NCBI GenBank assembly: GCA_964500645.1
Contig: CAZCOH010000010.1
Span: forward strand, 1-48,520
Length of the DNA stretch: 48,520 nt
Origin: CAYFIW01 sp964500645
GTDB taxonomy: Bacteria > Chloroflexota > Dehalococcoidia > Lucifugimonadales > UBA826
Direction: 5' to 3'
Shown here: positions 1 through 8,321 of the stretch, piece by piece
How the letters are laid out: every line of letters starts with the position of its first letter
Numbering within the stretch: the stretch's first letter is position 1
Program-made: the position numbers and the translations under genes
Notes under the pieces: generated by a model
The model's input: the letters and a program-made list of their open reading frames with translations, nothing else
What the model was told of the DNA's origin: nothing
Database searches by the model: none

Positions 1-3
1 TTG

Positions 4-936
4 TCATAACAAAGATCCTTTTTTCAAGTGCAAGTCAAAAAAATCTTCAATAACGGAAGAATGCAAGAACCTACCTGCTTCATGTCCATGTCCATCGTAT
101 TCATATAGTTTCTTGTTTTTACTTCCTATAGACTCAAACAAAGAGTAGCCAGTCTCAGGCGGGCAGACATTATCCTGAATACCTATATTTAATATGATCG
201 GACATTCTATTTTGTCTGCAAAATTTTGGCCATCGAAATAGGCCAATGTATTCTTTACAGAATCACGGCTTTCAGGGTATTGCATCAAGTAATCATTGAT
301 CTCCTGATACGGGTAACTGTCTGTAAGTTCTATTGCGTCCATGAACCCACATAAATAGGGAGCACCCGCTGCTGCTGCCTTAATTTCATGTCTCATCGCT
401 GCTGTAGTTATCGTTAGACCTCCTCCTTGGCTACTACCTGTAACTCCTATCCTCGATGCGTCAACTTCATCTCTAAATGTCAAAAAGTCTATCCCTGTCC
501 ATACATCCACATAAAAACCTCTGTAAGAGTAAGTGTTTTTATCTGTAATTGAATAAGTTAAAAGGCCTGGATAGCCTGGGTCGAATTGCTGTCGACTTCT
601 CACTTTGCCTCTAGGGTTCACGGAAAGGCACGCATAACCCTTCCGAGCCCAATCTTTGGGTATCGCAGGATCACTTTGGTACCCAGGTAATAAAAGAATT
701 GCAGGTAGTTGACCTTCATGTTTAACAGGCAGGCTATACCATCCAGAAACTCTAACGTTATCTATACTGTCGTAGAAAACCTCATAGACTGAAATATCAT
801 TTGAGGATCTTAGAGGATCCTTTTCACATACAGCGTTTAATGGGACATTATCAGCCTGCGAAATCACATCCTCCCAATATGACTCAAAATCATCAGGTTT
901 TTTGACATTACACCTGTAAGATTTGATTTTTGCCAC
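4..936 (-). CDS. Acetyl xylan esterase / cephalosporin-C deacetylase-like alpha/beta hydrolase
   Basis: A 310-residue alpha/beta hydrolase resembling the AXE1 (acetyl xylan esterase) family, which removes acetyl groups from sugars or related small esters. The nucleophile elbow GSSQGG lies at residues 167-172 with Ser169 as nucleophile. Asp255 (IQDNVCPP) and a His in DGHGHE (283 or 285) complete the triad. The oxyanion region LLLPGYQSD is near residue 81. The length matches the family (about 310-320). There is no signal peptide, so it is probably cytoplasmic. The start is GTG at 936, chosen because an AGGGG ribosome site sits 6 bases upstream. It is divergent from the membrane protein gene at 1083. 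The true substrate cannot be told from sequence. Confidence 0.85.
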   Translation of the reverse strand: MAKIKSYRCNVKKPDDFESYWEDVISQADNVPLNAVCEKDPLRSSNDISVYEVFYDSIDNVRVSGWYSLPVKHEGQLPAILLLPGYQSDPAIPKDWARKGYACLSVNPRGKVRSRQQFDPGYPGLLTYSITDKNTYSYRGFYVDVWTGIDFLTFRDEVDASRIGVTGSSQGGGLTITTAAMRHEIKAAAAGAPYLCGFMDAIELTDSYPYQEINDYLMQYPESRDSVKNTLAYFDGQNFADKIECPIILNIGIQDNVCPPETGYSLFESIGSKNKKLYEYDGHGHEAGRFLHSSVIEDFFDLHLKKGSLL

Positions 937-1053
937 TAGATTCCCCTTTCCTTTAAGGTTTTAACGTTGTAATTCCACACCGATGATCCGATTCTACCCT
1001 TCAAAACTCAAATTTTCCAAAATATCCATCATGTAACTCAACGCTTGTAAGAA

Positions 1054-1075
1054 TATAATCATGAGTAATCAAGGG
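1054..1075 (+). promoter_or_regulatory. Possible -10 element and ribosome binding site for the 1083 gene
   Basis: TATAAT (1054-1059) is a perfect -10 hexamer, but no good -35 is found at normal spacing. AAGGG (1071-1075) lies 7 bases before the ATG at 1083. If TATAAT is used, the leader is only about 15-20 bases long. Confidence 0.35.
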
Positions 1076-1082
1076 ATTAAAA

Positions 1083-4000
1083 ATGTTCTTGTTTATTTCA
1101 TCACTAATCAATCGACGATATGCGAAAGAGCAGCTCTTCTGGGCGACTCTCGTTTTTATAATGTTGGTAGGCGGCTTTCTAAGGTTCTATGGCATTTCAT
1201 GGGACAACGGCTTTCCATATACTCCACACCCTGACGAAAGAGCAATTCTGATGAAAGCATCAGAACTGAAAGCACCCAAACTTTCTGAAATGGAAACTTT
1301 GTTCAACGCAGAGACAAGCCCTTTAAACCCGAAATGGTTCCCATATGGAAGTTTTCCACTGTACGCCCTGAAAACCATTCAGTATTTCATAGAGAAATTA
1401 ACACCTTATGAAATCGTTGATAGTCGTATTTTGGCCAGAACGATATCTGCCATTGCTGACGTTGGGTCTATATTAGGAATCGCTGCACTTGGAAAAATAA
1501 CATTTGGAAGAAAAACAGCTTTATTAGCTGCCCTATTCCTATCTTTTTCTGTTTTGCATATACAGCTGTCCCATTTTTTTGCTTTCGATACTATAACGAC
1601 TTTTTTCGCGATTTGGATTATTTATTTTCTATACCAAACATCAGTGCATGGTAAGAAACGATATTCAATAGGCGCAGGTGCGCTAATGGGTCTGGGTCTT
1701 GCATCCAAAATCAGTTTGGCACCAATATTTGGCGTCTTCATCCTGGCTCACCTTATCTATGCATCGAATGAATACAGAAATAATTTCATAGATATATCGA
1801 GAATCAAAAAATCTATAAACCTGTGTCTTGTTGGTCTTATAACGTGTTTGCTTTTGTTTTTCGTGGGACAACCTTATGCACTCTTAGACTTCAACGTGTT
1901 TATAAAAGATATCCTCGAGCAATCCGAAATGGTGCGCAGGATTAGAGACTACCCCTACACCAGGCAATACATTGACACGACCCCATATATTTACCAGATT
2001 TTGCAACTTGGAAAATGGGGATTGGGATGGCCTCTTTTGATAACCGCACTAGCAGGTATTTTATGGGCATTGAAAAAAGGCATCAGCTACCCAGTTTTTT
2101 TAATATCCCTACTAGGAATCATAGTGCTCCCCGCTTCTATTTTGATCCTGAATAACAGTATATTTGCTATTTTAGCTTCCTCGACTCTATGTCTTGTATC
2201 TCTTTATTTTCGTTATCTCTTAGGCTCAAAGATTTCGCATATATCTGTGATATTACTTTCTTGGCTGGTCCCATACATGCTTATAACAGGCAGCTTTGAC
2301 GTCAAATTCCTAAGGTACACACTACCTGCACTCCCGGTAATGTGTTTACTTGCCTCAGCATTTATAAATGGAATTAATCCTAGGCACTCTAAATACTCCA
2401 AGATATCCAAAGTAGGATTGATAGCAATCACTTTGTCAGTAACTATTTGGTATGGATTATCAACAACCGGTATTTACCAATCTACACATACTGCCGTAAA
2501 AGCATCTCAATGGATCAACAACAATGCTTCTGAAGGAGATGTCATTCTTAAAGAACATTGGGAAGAATCTCTTCCTGAATTGCATAAATTTGTTCAGATT
2601 GAACTGCCTATTTATGAACAGGACACAGAGCAGAAAATACACGCTATGGCAGACCATTTGTCAAATGGTGACTACATAGTTCTATTCAGCAACAGACTTT
2701 ATGGCAGTGTAACCAGATTAAACGATAGATACCCATTTATGAGGGCATATTACAAGTCACTTTTCTCAGGAACACTCGGATACGAGCCTGTCTTAATTAA
2801 AAGCTCCTATCTAAATTTTGGCGGAATACATCTCATTGAAGATACTTTCAGAAATCCTGATTTACCAGACCCTACAAAAGCTGTAGCTTTTGACAATCCT
2901 GTAAAAGGAATAAACCTAGGTTTTTCAGACGAAAGCTTCTCAGTGTACGACCACCCCAAGGTATTAATATTTGAAAATCGCAAAAACTATACAGCAGACT
3001 TGATCGTCGAAAACATTTTAGCTTTTGCGGACTTGAGTCCCCATACCACTTTTTCTAAAGATATCTATTCCAAAGACCAAGATTTTCAAAACTTGATGAT
3101 GGACCCAAATCGAAAAACCATACAGCAATCTGGTGGCACATGGTCAATGATTTTTGATGACTCCATCGGTTCCATATCGGCTAGTCTACGATGGTTCCTT
3201 TACATCCAGCTGTTTGCATTATCGGCTATAGGGTTTACCTTCGTTTTATTCTCCCAATTTACAGACAGGGGCTATTTATTTTCCAAGATTATTGGATTAT
3301 TGCTCGTTTCTTTCACAGCATGGATATTAACAACCTACGAGGTTATGAAATTTGAATCATTCACAATCTGGGTTTGCATTTTTATAGTCACTCTATTTTC
3401 AGTTCCGATCATTTTTTATAACAGAAAACAATTCGTAGTGTTTATCCGGGCTAGATGGAAACATATTGGAATCCTTGAATTGATATTCTTGGTTTCATTT
3501 TTAATATTTGTGTTCATAAGGATGTGTAATCCAGACCTCTGGCACCCTTACAGAGGCGGCGAAAAGCCTATGGATATTGCCTACCTAAATGCAGTAGTTA
3601 AATCAACTTACATGCCTCCATACGACCCATGGTTTTCGGGTGGAGTATTAAATTACTACTACTGGGGTCAATTTGTAATAGCATCAATTATTCACATAAC
3701 CCGCATACCAACAGAAATAGCTTACAACTTGGCGATACCGACATTATTTTCGTTAGCAGTGGCAGGGTGTTTCACAATAGGTTACAACCTCGTATCACAG
3801 GGTAGGAAACATACAGTATTTGCATACCTAACGGGAATGACAGCGGTTGCATTCGTGTGTGTAATAGGCAATTTAGATGGACTTTTGCAGGCGTCAAACC
3901 TTCTTTTTGAAAAATTATCTGGGAATACGATGATTACATCCTTCGATTTCTGGAGAAGTAGTCGCATGATGCCTCCAGATCCTCCTGGTCATGAAATCAC

Positions 4001-5492
4001 TGAATTCCCATTCTTTTCTTTCTTATTTGCAGACCTACACGCCCACTTGATAGCAATTCCGTTTACCTTACTAGTTATAGGAATTTCTCTATCAATAATC
4101 CTCGCCAACAATCGTAGAACCCCTCCAAAATTTCAAGAATTCTTAACCTTAACTCTACTTGGTTTAACGATAGGATCGCTTAGAGCTATAAACACCTGGG
4201 ACTTACCCACTTACACCATTTTAGGACTGGTAAGTATAGGGATAGGTGAATTCTTAAGACACGGAGGAGTGGGACTCACAGTATTTTATAAAACTGCTTT
4301 AAAAGCCATATTTGTCCTCATCGTAATTTTTGCTGGATTTGTTCCTTATCAAATAAGTTCTGAAACTTTTTTCAACAGTATAGAAAGAACAACAAATACA
4401 ACTTCGTTATCCCAATTATTATCGATAAATGGGCTATTCATATTTTTGCTGTCAGCAGGTGCCATTTACTTAATACGGAACAAGCTATTACTCGCATTGT
4501 CGGGAATTAAATGGATAGCAAGGGCATCTGTAACCCCGGGAGTTCTAAAACTAAGCGAACTTATCCTAGTTTTAATTGTTGTAGGTCTTGCTGGATTTAT
4601 TATTACCTTCTTATTGTCCGGGGTATTGGGAGGTGCCATTCCTACAGCTTTATTGTTATTCCTTCTTATTTCATATTCAGCGGTTCAAAAGCCTTCTGAT
4701 GAAACTAGAAATCTGCAACCTATTTTCCTATTTGCATGCCTTCTTGCCCTAGGAGGGTTGGGCCTCATCATAATGGTGGATATATGGAGAATAGAGGGTG
4801 ATATAGAAAGAATGAATACGGTTTTTAAATTCTATATACAATCATGGGTGATGTTAGCGATTTCATCTAGTTATTTCAGTTACAGGGTATTGTCTTCATT
4901 TAATCAACTCACTATTCCTGCCAAGGTATCATGGAGTCTGATATCCACAATTTTAGTTTTAGGCAGCCTCATATATCCAGTTATGGGGACACGCGACCGG
5001 ATTCAAGACAGATTTGCACCAACCGCATTTTCATTAAACGGATACAAGTACATAGAAGGCACTACTTATAAAGACCCTGTCGGAACAATTAATTTGGAAA
5101 ACGACTTTAAAGGAATCCTTTGGCTCAGACAAAACATCGAAGGATCTCCTGTGATTGCAGAAGGACTAACTCCATCTTACAGGTGGGGAGGTAGAGTTTC
5201 AGTTCATACGGGCCTTCCTTCAGTCATAGGGTGGAAATGGCATCAGGAACAACAAAGATGGGATTACAGACAATCAGTGGAAGATAGAAGAAGAGATATA
5301 GACTTACTTTACAGTAACCCATCGATGGCAAATGAGGTCATAGATAGATACGGAATCAACTACATATATGTAGGAAGTGTTGAAAATTTATATTACCCTT
5401 CAGAAGGGATTAACGCTCTTAAAGAGGGACTAGACGGCAAACTTGACATAGTATTCGAATCAAATGAAGTAACAATTCTAAAGGTAAAATAA
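1083..5492 (+). CDS. GT-C glycosyltransferase-like / YYY-domain (DUF2298) fusion membrane protein
   Basis: A very large polytopic membrane protein of 1469 residues in two halves. The N-terminal half (about 1-600) looks like a GT-C (PMT/ArnT-type) glycosyltransferase. After the first membrane helix (about 20-37) comes an acidic motif HPDE (49-52), the place where GT-C enzymes carry a catalytic Asp/Glu, followed by many hydrophobic helices. The C-terminal half (about 700-1469) carries NYYYWG at 857-862, the hallmark of the Chlor_Arch_YYY / DUF2298 family, which has no known function and is reported mainly from Chloroflexi and Archaea. A soluble stretch near 470-690 separates the halves. I infer a role in transferring sugars from a lipid carrier to an outer-surface acceptor. 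Start ATG with AAGGG 7 bases upstream. Confidence 0.8.
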   Translation: MFLFISSLINRRYAKEQLFWATLVFIMLVGGFLRFYGISWDNGFPYTPHPDERAILMKASELKAPKLSEMETLFNAETSPLNPKWFPYGSFPLYALKTIQYFIEKLTPYEIVDSRILARTISAIADVGSILGIAALGKITFGRKTALLAALFLSFSVLHIQLSHFFAFDTITTFFAIWIIYFLYQTSVHGKKRYSIGAGALMGLGLASKISLAPIFGVFILAHLIYASNEYRNNFIDISRIKKSINLCLVGLITCLLLFFVGQPYALLDFNVFIKDILEQSEMVRRIRDYPYTRQYIDTTPYIYQILQLGKWGLGWPLLITALAGILWALKKGISYPVFLISLLGIIVLPASILILNNSIFAILASSTLCLVSLYFRYLLGSKISHISVILLSWLVPYMLITGSFDVKFLRYTLPALPVMCLLASAFINGINPRHSKYSKISKVGLIAITLSVTIWYGLSTTGIYQSTHTAVKASQWINNNASEGDVILKEHWEESLPELHKFVQIELPIYEQDTEQKIHAMADHLSNGDYIVLFSNRLYGSVTRLNDRYPFMRAYYKSLFSGTLGYEPVLIKSSYLNFGGIHLIEDTFRNPDLPDPTKAVAFDNPVKGINLGFSDESFSVYDHPKVLIFENRKNYTADLIVENILAFADLSPHTTFSKDIYSKDQDFQNLMMDPNRKTIQQSGGTWSMIFDDSIGSISASLRWFLYIQLFALSAIGFTFVLFSQFTDRGYLFSKIIGLLLVSFTAWILTTYEVMKFESFTIWVCIFIVTLFSVPIIFYNRKQFVVFIRARWKHIGILELIFLVSFLIFVFIRMCNPDLWHPYRGGEKPMDIAYLNAVVKSTYMPPYDPWFSGGVLNYYYWGQFVIASIIHITRIPTEIAYNLAIPTLFSLAVAGCFTIGYNLVSQGRKHTVFAYLTGMTAVAFVCVIGNLDGLLQASNLLFEKLSGNTMITSFDFWRSSRMMPPDPPGHEITEFPFFSFLFADLHAHLIAIPFTLLVIGISLSIILANNRRTPPKFQEFLTLTLLGLTIGSLRAINTWDLPTYTILGLVSIGIGEFLRHGGVGLTVFYKTALKAIFVLIVIFAGFVPYQISSETFFNSIERTTNTTSLSQLLSINGLFIFLLSAGAIYLIRNKLLLALSGIKWIARASVTPGVLKLSELILVLIVVGLAGFIITFLLSGVLGGAIPTALLLFLLISYSAVQKPSDETRNLQPIFLFACLLALGGLGLIIMVDIWRIEGDIERMNTVFKFYIQSWVMLAISSSYFSYRVLSSFNQLTIPAKVSWSLISTILVLGSLIYPVMGTRDRIQDRFAPTAFSLNGYKYIEGTTYKDPVGTINLENDFKGILWLRQNIEGSPVIAEGLTPSYRWGGRVSVHTGLPSVIGWKWHQEQQRWDYRQSVEDRRRDIDLLYSNPSMANEVIDRYGINYIYVGSVENLYYPSEGINALKEGLDGKLDIVFESNEVTILKVK

Positions 5493-5584
5493 GTGACTTA
5501 AAACCCTGTATGTTTCATCAATTAATTCTCGCACCAAACAAAAGCTTTTGCCGCCCATTGATGTAAGTAGACTACCCAAATAAT

Positions 5585-5615
5585 CAGGACGTCATCAATA
5601 CCTGATAAGGTCCTG
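5585..5615. repeat. Inverted repeat before the CoA-transferase promoter
   Basis: CAGGAC (5585-5590) is repeated inverted as GTCCTG (5610-5615). The overlapping ATCAGG (5583-5588) is repeated inverted as CCTGAT (5601-5606). The two pairings share one arm, so they are alternatives. The element ends 3 bases before the -35 of the predicted promoter, a position that suits an operator. No regulator is known. Confidence 0.35.
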
Positions 5616-5618
5616 TAA

Positions 5619-5647
5619 TTGACACTCCTCCTATTGGTATAGACAAT
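5619..5647 (+). promoter_or_regulatory. Sigma70-type promoter for the CoA-transferase pair
   Basis: A consensus -35 TTGACA (5619-5624) is followed after 17 bases by GACAAT (5642-5647), which matches the -10 consensus at 4 of 6 places. Transcription would begin near 5654, about 30 bases before the TTG start at 5683. The perfect -35 and the exact 17-base spacing make this one of the better promoter candidates in the window. Confidence 0.5.
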
Positions 5648-5682
5648 GTCGCATACCTCGTAGTCCTCGGAGAATTAAAAGA

Positions 5683-6900
5683 TTGCCATACACAGTACTC
5701 GACAACTTTTTGGTGCTTGACTTATCTAATCGTTTATCAGGTTCATTTTGCGCGAAAACCCTCGGTTTATATGGATGCGACGTCATTAAAGTAGAACCAG
5801 TCGATGGTGATCCAAATAGAGAGTGGAAGGACTACGTTGATAATGACAAGAACACGATAAATCCTTTGTTTCTACACCTTAATGTTGGGAAAAAAAGCCT
5901 TTCTCTAGATATAGAAAACCCTGAAGGGTCGAAAATATTAAAACAATTGATAAAAAAGGCCGATATAGTTGTTGAGACATTTAAACCTGGGTACCTCGAC
6001 ACTATTGGATTAGGGTATGAATCAAGTACAAAGGACAACCAAAGACTCATCATGACGTCGGTTACTCCATTTGGACAAAGTGGCCCTTACCGAAACTATG
6101 ACTACACAGAATTGACTATATTTGCCATGTCAGGTGCAATGCATAGAGAAGGTTTGCCAGATAGATCCCCATTGAGATATGGCGGGGAAATAGCGCAATA
6201 CTATTCAGGAAACGCCGCAGCGGCTGCGACTAGCGTGGCAATATTCCGTAGGTTACAGACAAACTTGGGGGAATGGATAGATATATCCATTCAAGAATGC
6301 ATGGCAGGCCATCCGCACCAGATAGGAAGAAGAGCACCATTTATATACTCTGGCGAAACAGACCCACGCACCGAACCTAGAATATTACCAGGCATAGGAG
6401 AATCCTACGCTATTGGAACTTTCCGATGTGCTGACGGTTATGTCAGTTTCCTTCCACTTGGAGCCAGAATGTGGCCAAACATTGCGAGAATGATTGGTCG
6501 GGATGATCTTATAACCCATCCAGATTATTTAGATTCAGAAAAGCGATTAGAAAACAGGAAAAGCCTAGAATCTATATTTCAATCATGGCTAGATCAACAC
6601 ACAAGAGAAGAAATATTTTCGGCAGTGCAAAAAGCCGGAGTACCCGGATCACCTATTTTAAGAAGTGACGAAGTAACCGAAAATGAACAATTTAAGGCGC
6701 GAGATTATTTCACTGAATTAAATTATCCGTCAGTAGGAACCCAAAAGTATACTGGAGACCCATTTAGATTAACTTCGATCCCTAAGAAAGATGCACTCCC
6801 CCCCCCTACATTAGGTCAACATAACCAAATAATTTTAGAAAATTATTTAAACTACACAAATTCAGATATTGTTCGATTGAGAAAAGCCAAAGTTATATGA
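5683..6900 (+). CDS. Family III (CaiB/BaiF) CoA-transferase, first of pair
   Basis: A 405-residue member of the CaiB/BaiF family, which moves CoA between acyl-CoA esters and free carboxylic acids. The N-terminal Rossmann-like part holds the usual pattern LDLSNRLSGSFCAKTLG (12-28) and GCDVIKVEP (31-39). The middle has LIMTSVTPFGQSGPY (122-136). In the strand that normally ends with the catalytic Asp (formyl-CoA transferase Asp169), this protein reads WIDISIQEC, with Glu205 at that position. The C-terminal end PTLGQHNQ is also typical. The start is TTG, supported by GGAG (5669-5672) 10 bases upstream. Its stop overlaps the next gene's ATG by 4 bases, so the two are probably translationally coupled. 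The substrate is unknown; a succinyl-CoA or crotonobetaine-type role cannot be told apart here. Confidence 0.9.
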   Translation: MPYTVLDNFLVLDLSNRLSGSFCAKTLGLYGCDVIKVEPVDGDPNREWKDYVDNDKNTINPLFLHLNVGKKSLSLDIENPEGSKILKQLIKKADIVVETFKPGYLDTIGLGYESSTKDNQRLIMTSVTPFGQSGPYRNYDYTELTIFAMSGAMHREGLPDRSPLRYGGEIAQYYSGNAAAAATSVAIFRRLQTNLGEWIDISIQECMAGHPHQIGRRAPFIYSGETDPRTEPRILPGIGESYAIGTFRCADGYVSFLPLGARMWPNIARMIGRDDLITHPDYLDSEKRLENRKSLESIFQSWLDQHTREEIFSAVQKAGVPGSPILRSDEVTENEQFKARDYFTELNYPSVGTQKYTGDPFRLTSIPKKDALPPPTLGQHNQIILENYLNYTNSDIVRLRKAKVI

Positions 6901-8246
6901 ACCAACAGAACCGAACCCAAGATAGTTCCCCTCCCCTTAAAGGAGTCCGAGCTTTAGAGTTAGCAGAAATATGGGCTGGTCCATATTGTGGATGCCTATT
7001 GGCTGATATGGGGGCTGAAGTAATAAAAATAGAATCCATACAAAGAATATCAAGAGGGCCAGTATCTCCTCCTAAAGGGAGCAGTGGATATCCAGAGTAT
7101 GACCCAGGCTTACGCCCCTGGAATCGTCAAGCTAATTTTAATTCAACCAACAGAAATAAAATGGGAATTACCCTAGATTTAAAAACGCCGGAAGGTGCCG
7201 ATACATTTCGAGATCTTGCAAAAGCGAGTGACATTATTTTTTGCAACTATGCCAGGAATGTTATGGATGGATTTGGTCTAGGTTATGAGGCTATAAAAAA
7301 AATTAAACCGGACATTATTTACATGCTGATGCCCGGATATGGAAATACAGGGCCATATAAGGATTACAGAAGTATGGGAATGGCTATCGATGCAATAAGC
7401 AGTCATTCATTTCTGCGTGGCTATCCTGACTTGGATCAATCTTCAAATTCGCTTGTTCATCATCCGGATGCGGTCGCGGCTGTAAACGGCGTACTCGCCA
7501 TAACCACTGCTCTTATTCATAGGGAACAAACGGGACAGGGTCAATTTATTGATATGTCGCAAGCCGAATCATTCATGACACATTTGGGTGAAATATATAT
7601 CGAAAGCCAAATGCGTGGTACTCCTAGAAAACGGAGAGGAAATAGAAACCCAGGATACGCTCCACAAGGAGTATACAAATGTTCTGGAACCGATAATTGG
7701 ATCGCCATAAGTATAGTAAATGAGGATCAATGGAAATCTTTTATCAATATAGCTGATATAAATGAAATTAGAGATATTAAATACTCAACCGTAAAAGGTA
7801 GACTAGAATCTCATGACGTGTTGGATTTCCACATAGAGAACTGGACTTCCACGAATGATAGATACGAGTTAATGGGAAGATTACAAGATAACGGAATACC
7901 AGCTGGTGTAGTTATGGACTGCGGGGCAGACACTTATGCAGACCCGCACTTAAACGATAGAGAATTCTTCCAGATCGTTGACCATCCGGATGCAGGAATT
8001 TACCCAATGTCGGGTCCGGTAATTAGATTTGCAAGTCAAAAAGATATTATTCGTCACGAACCATCGCCTACCTTAGGACAACACAATGAATATGTTCTAG
8101 GTGACATACTAGGCTACGATCAGAGCCACATTGATGATTTAGAGCGAGAAGAGATTATAGGCATAACTCCTCTCTTAGGCGCCGATCTGGGAGGATCTCG
8201 TAGAGCTAAGGAAGAATTGAAGCGTCAACAATCGAACGAAAACTAA
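6897..8246 (+). CDS. Family III (CaiB/BaiF) CoA-transferase, second of pair
   Basis: A 449-residue CaiB/BaiF paralogue of the preceding gene but clearly diverged from it. It has LELAEIWAGPYCGCLLADMG (20-39), EVIKIES (41-47), the central IYMLMPGYGNTGPY (141-154) and the C-terminal PTLGQHNEYVLG. At the position of the usual catalytic Asp it has Glu224 (FIDMSQAES). It is longer than the first enzyme, with an N-terminal loop around residues 50-80 and a charged tail. ATGA overlap with the upstream gene suggests that the two products are made in equal amounts and may form a heteromer, as with SmtA/SmtB of Chloroflexus. That is an inference; the two could also be separate homodimers. Confidence 0.9.
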   Translation: MNQQNRTQDSSPPLKGVRALELAEIWAGPYCGCLLADMGAEVIKIESIQRISRGPVSPPKGSSGYPEYDPGLRPWNRQANFNSTNRNKMGITLDLKTPEGADTFRDLAKASDIIFCNYARNVMDGFGLGYEAIKKIKPDIIYMLMPGYGNTGPYKDYRSMGMAIDAISSHSFLRGYPDLDQSSNSLVHHPDAVAAVNGVLAITTALIHREQTGQGQFIDMSQAESFMTHLGEIYIESQMRGTPRKRRGNRNPGYAPQGVYKCSGTDNWIAISIVNEDQWKSFINIADINEIRDIKYSTVKGRLESHDVLDFHIENWTSTNDRYELMGRLQDNGIPAGVVMDCGADTYADPHLNDREFFQIVDHPDAGIYPMSGPVIRFASQKDIIRHEPSPTLGQHNEYVLGDILGYDQSHIDDLEREEIIGITPLLGADLGGSRRAKEELKRQQSNEN

Positions 8247-8321
8247 TTGTTACCTATTTCTTATAAATAGTTTAGTGGCAAAAATATCTGATAGCTAAGA
8301 CATCCGTAAAAGGAGAATTCC

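Noticed and set aside
5539..5550. 12-base palindrome CAAAAGCTTTTG after the GT-C/YYY gene
   Set aside because: AT-rich, no loop and no T-run, so not a terminator; short enough to be chance.
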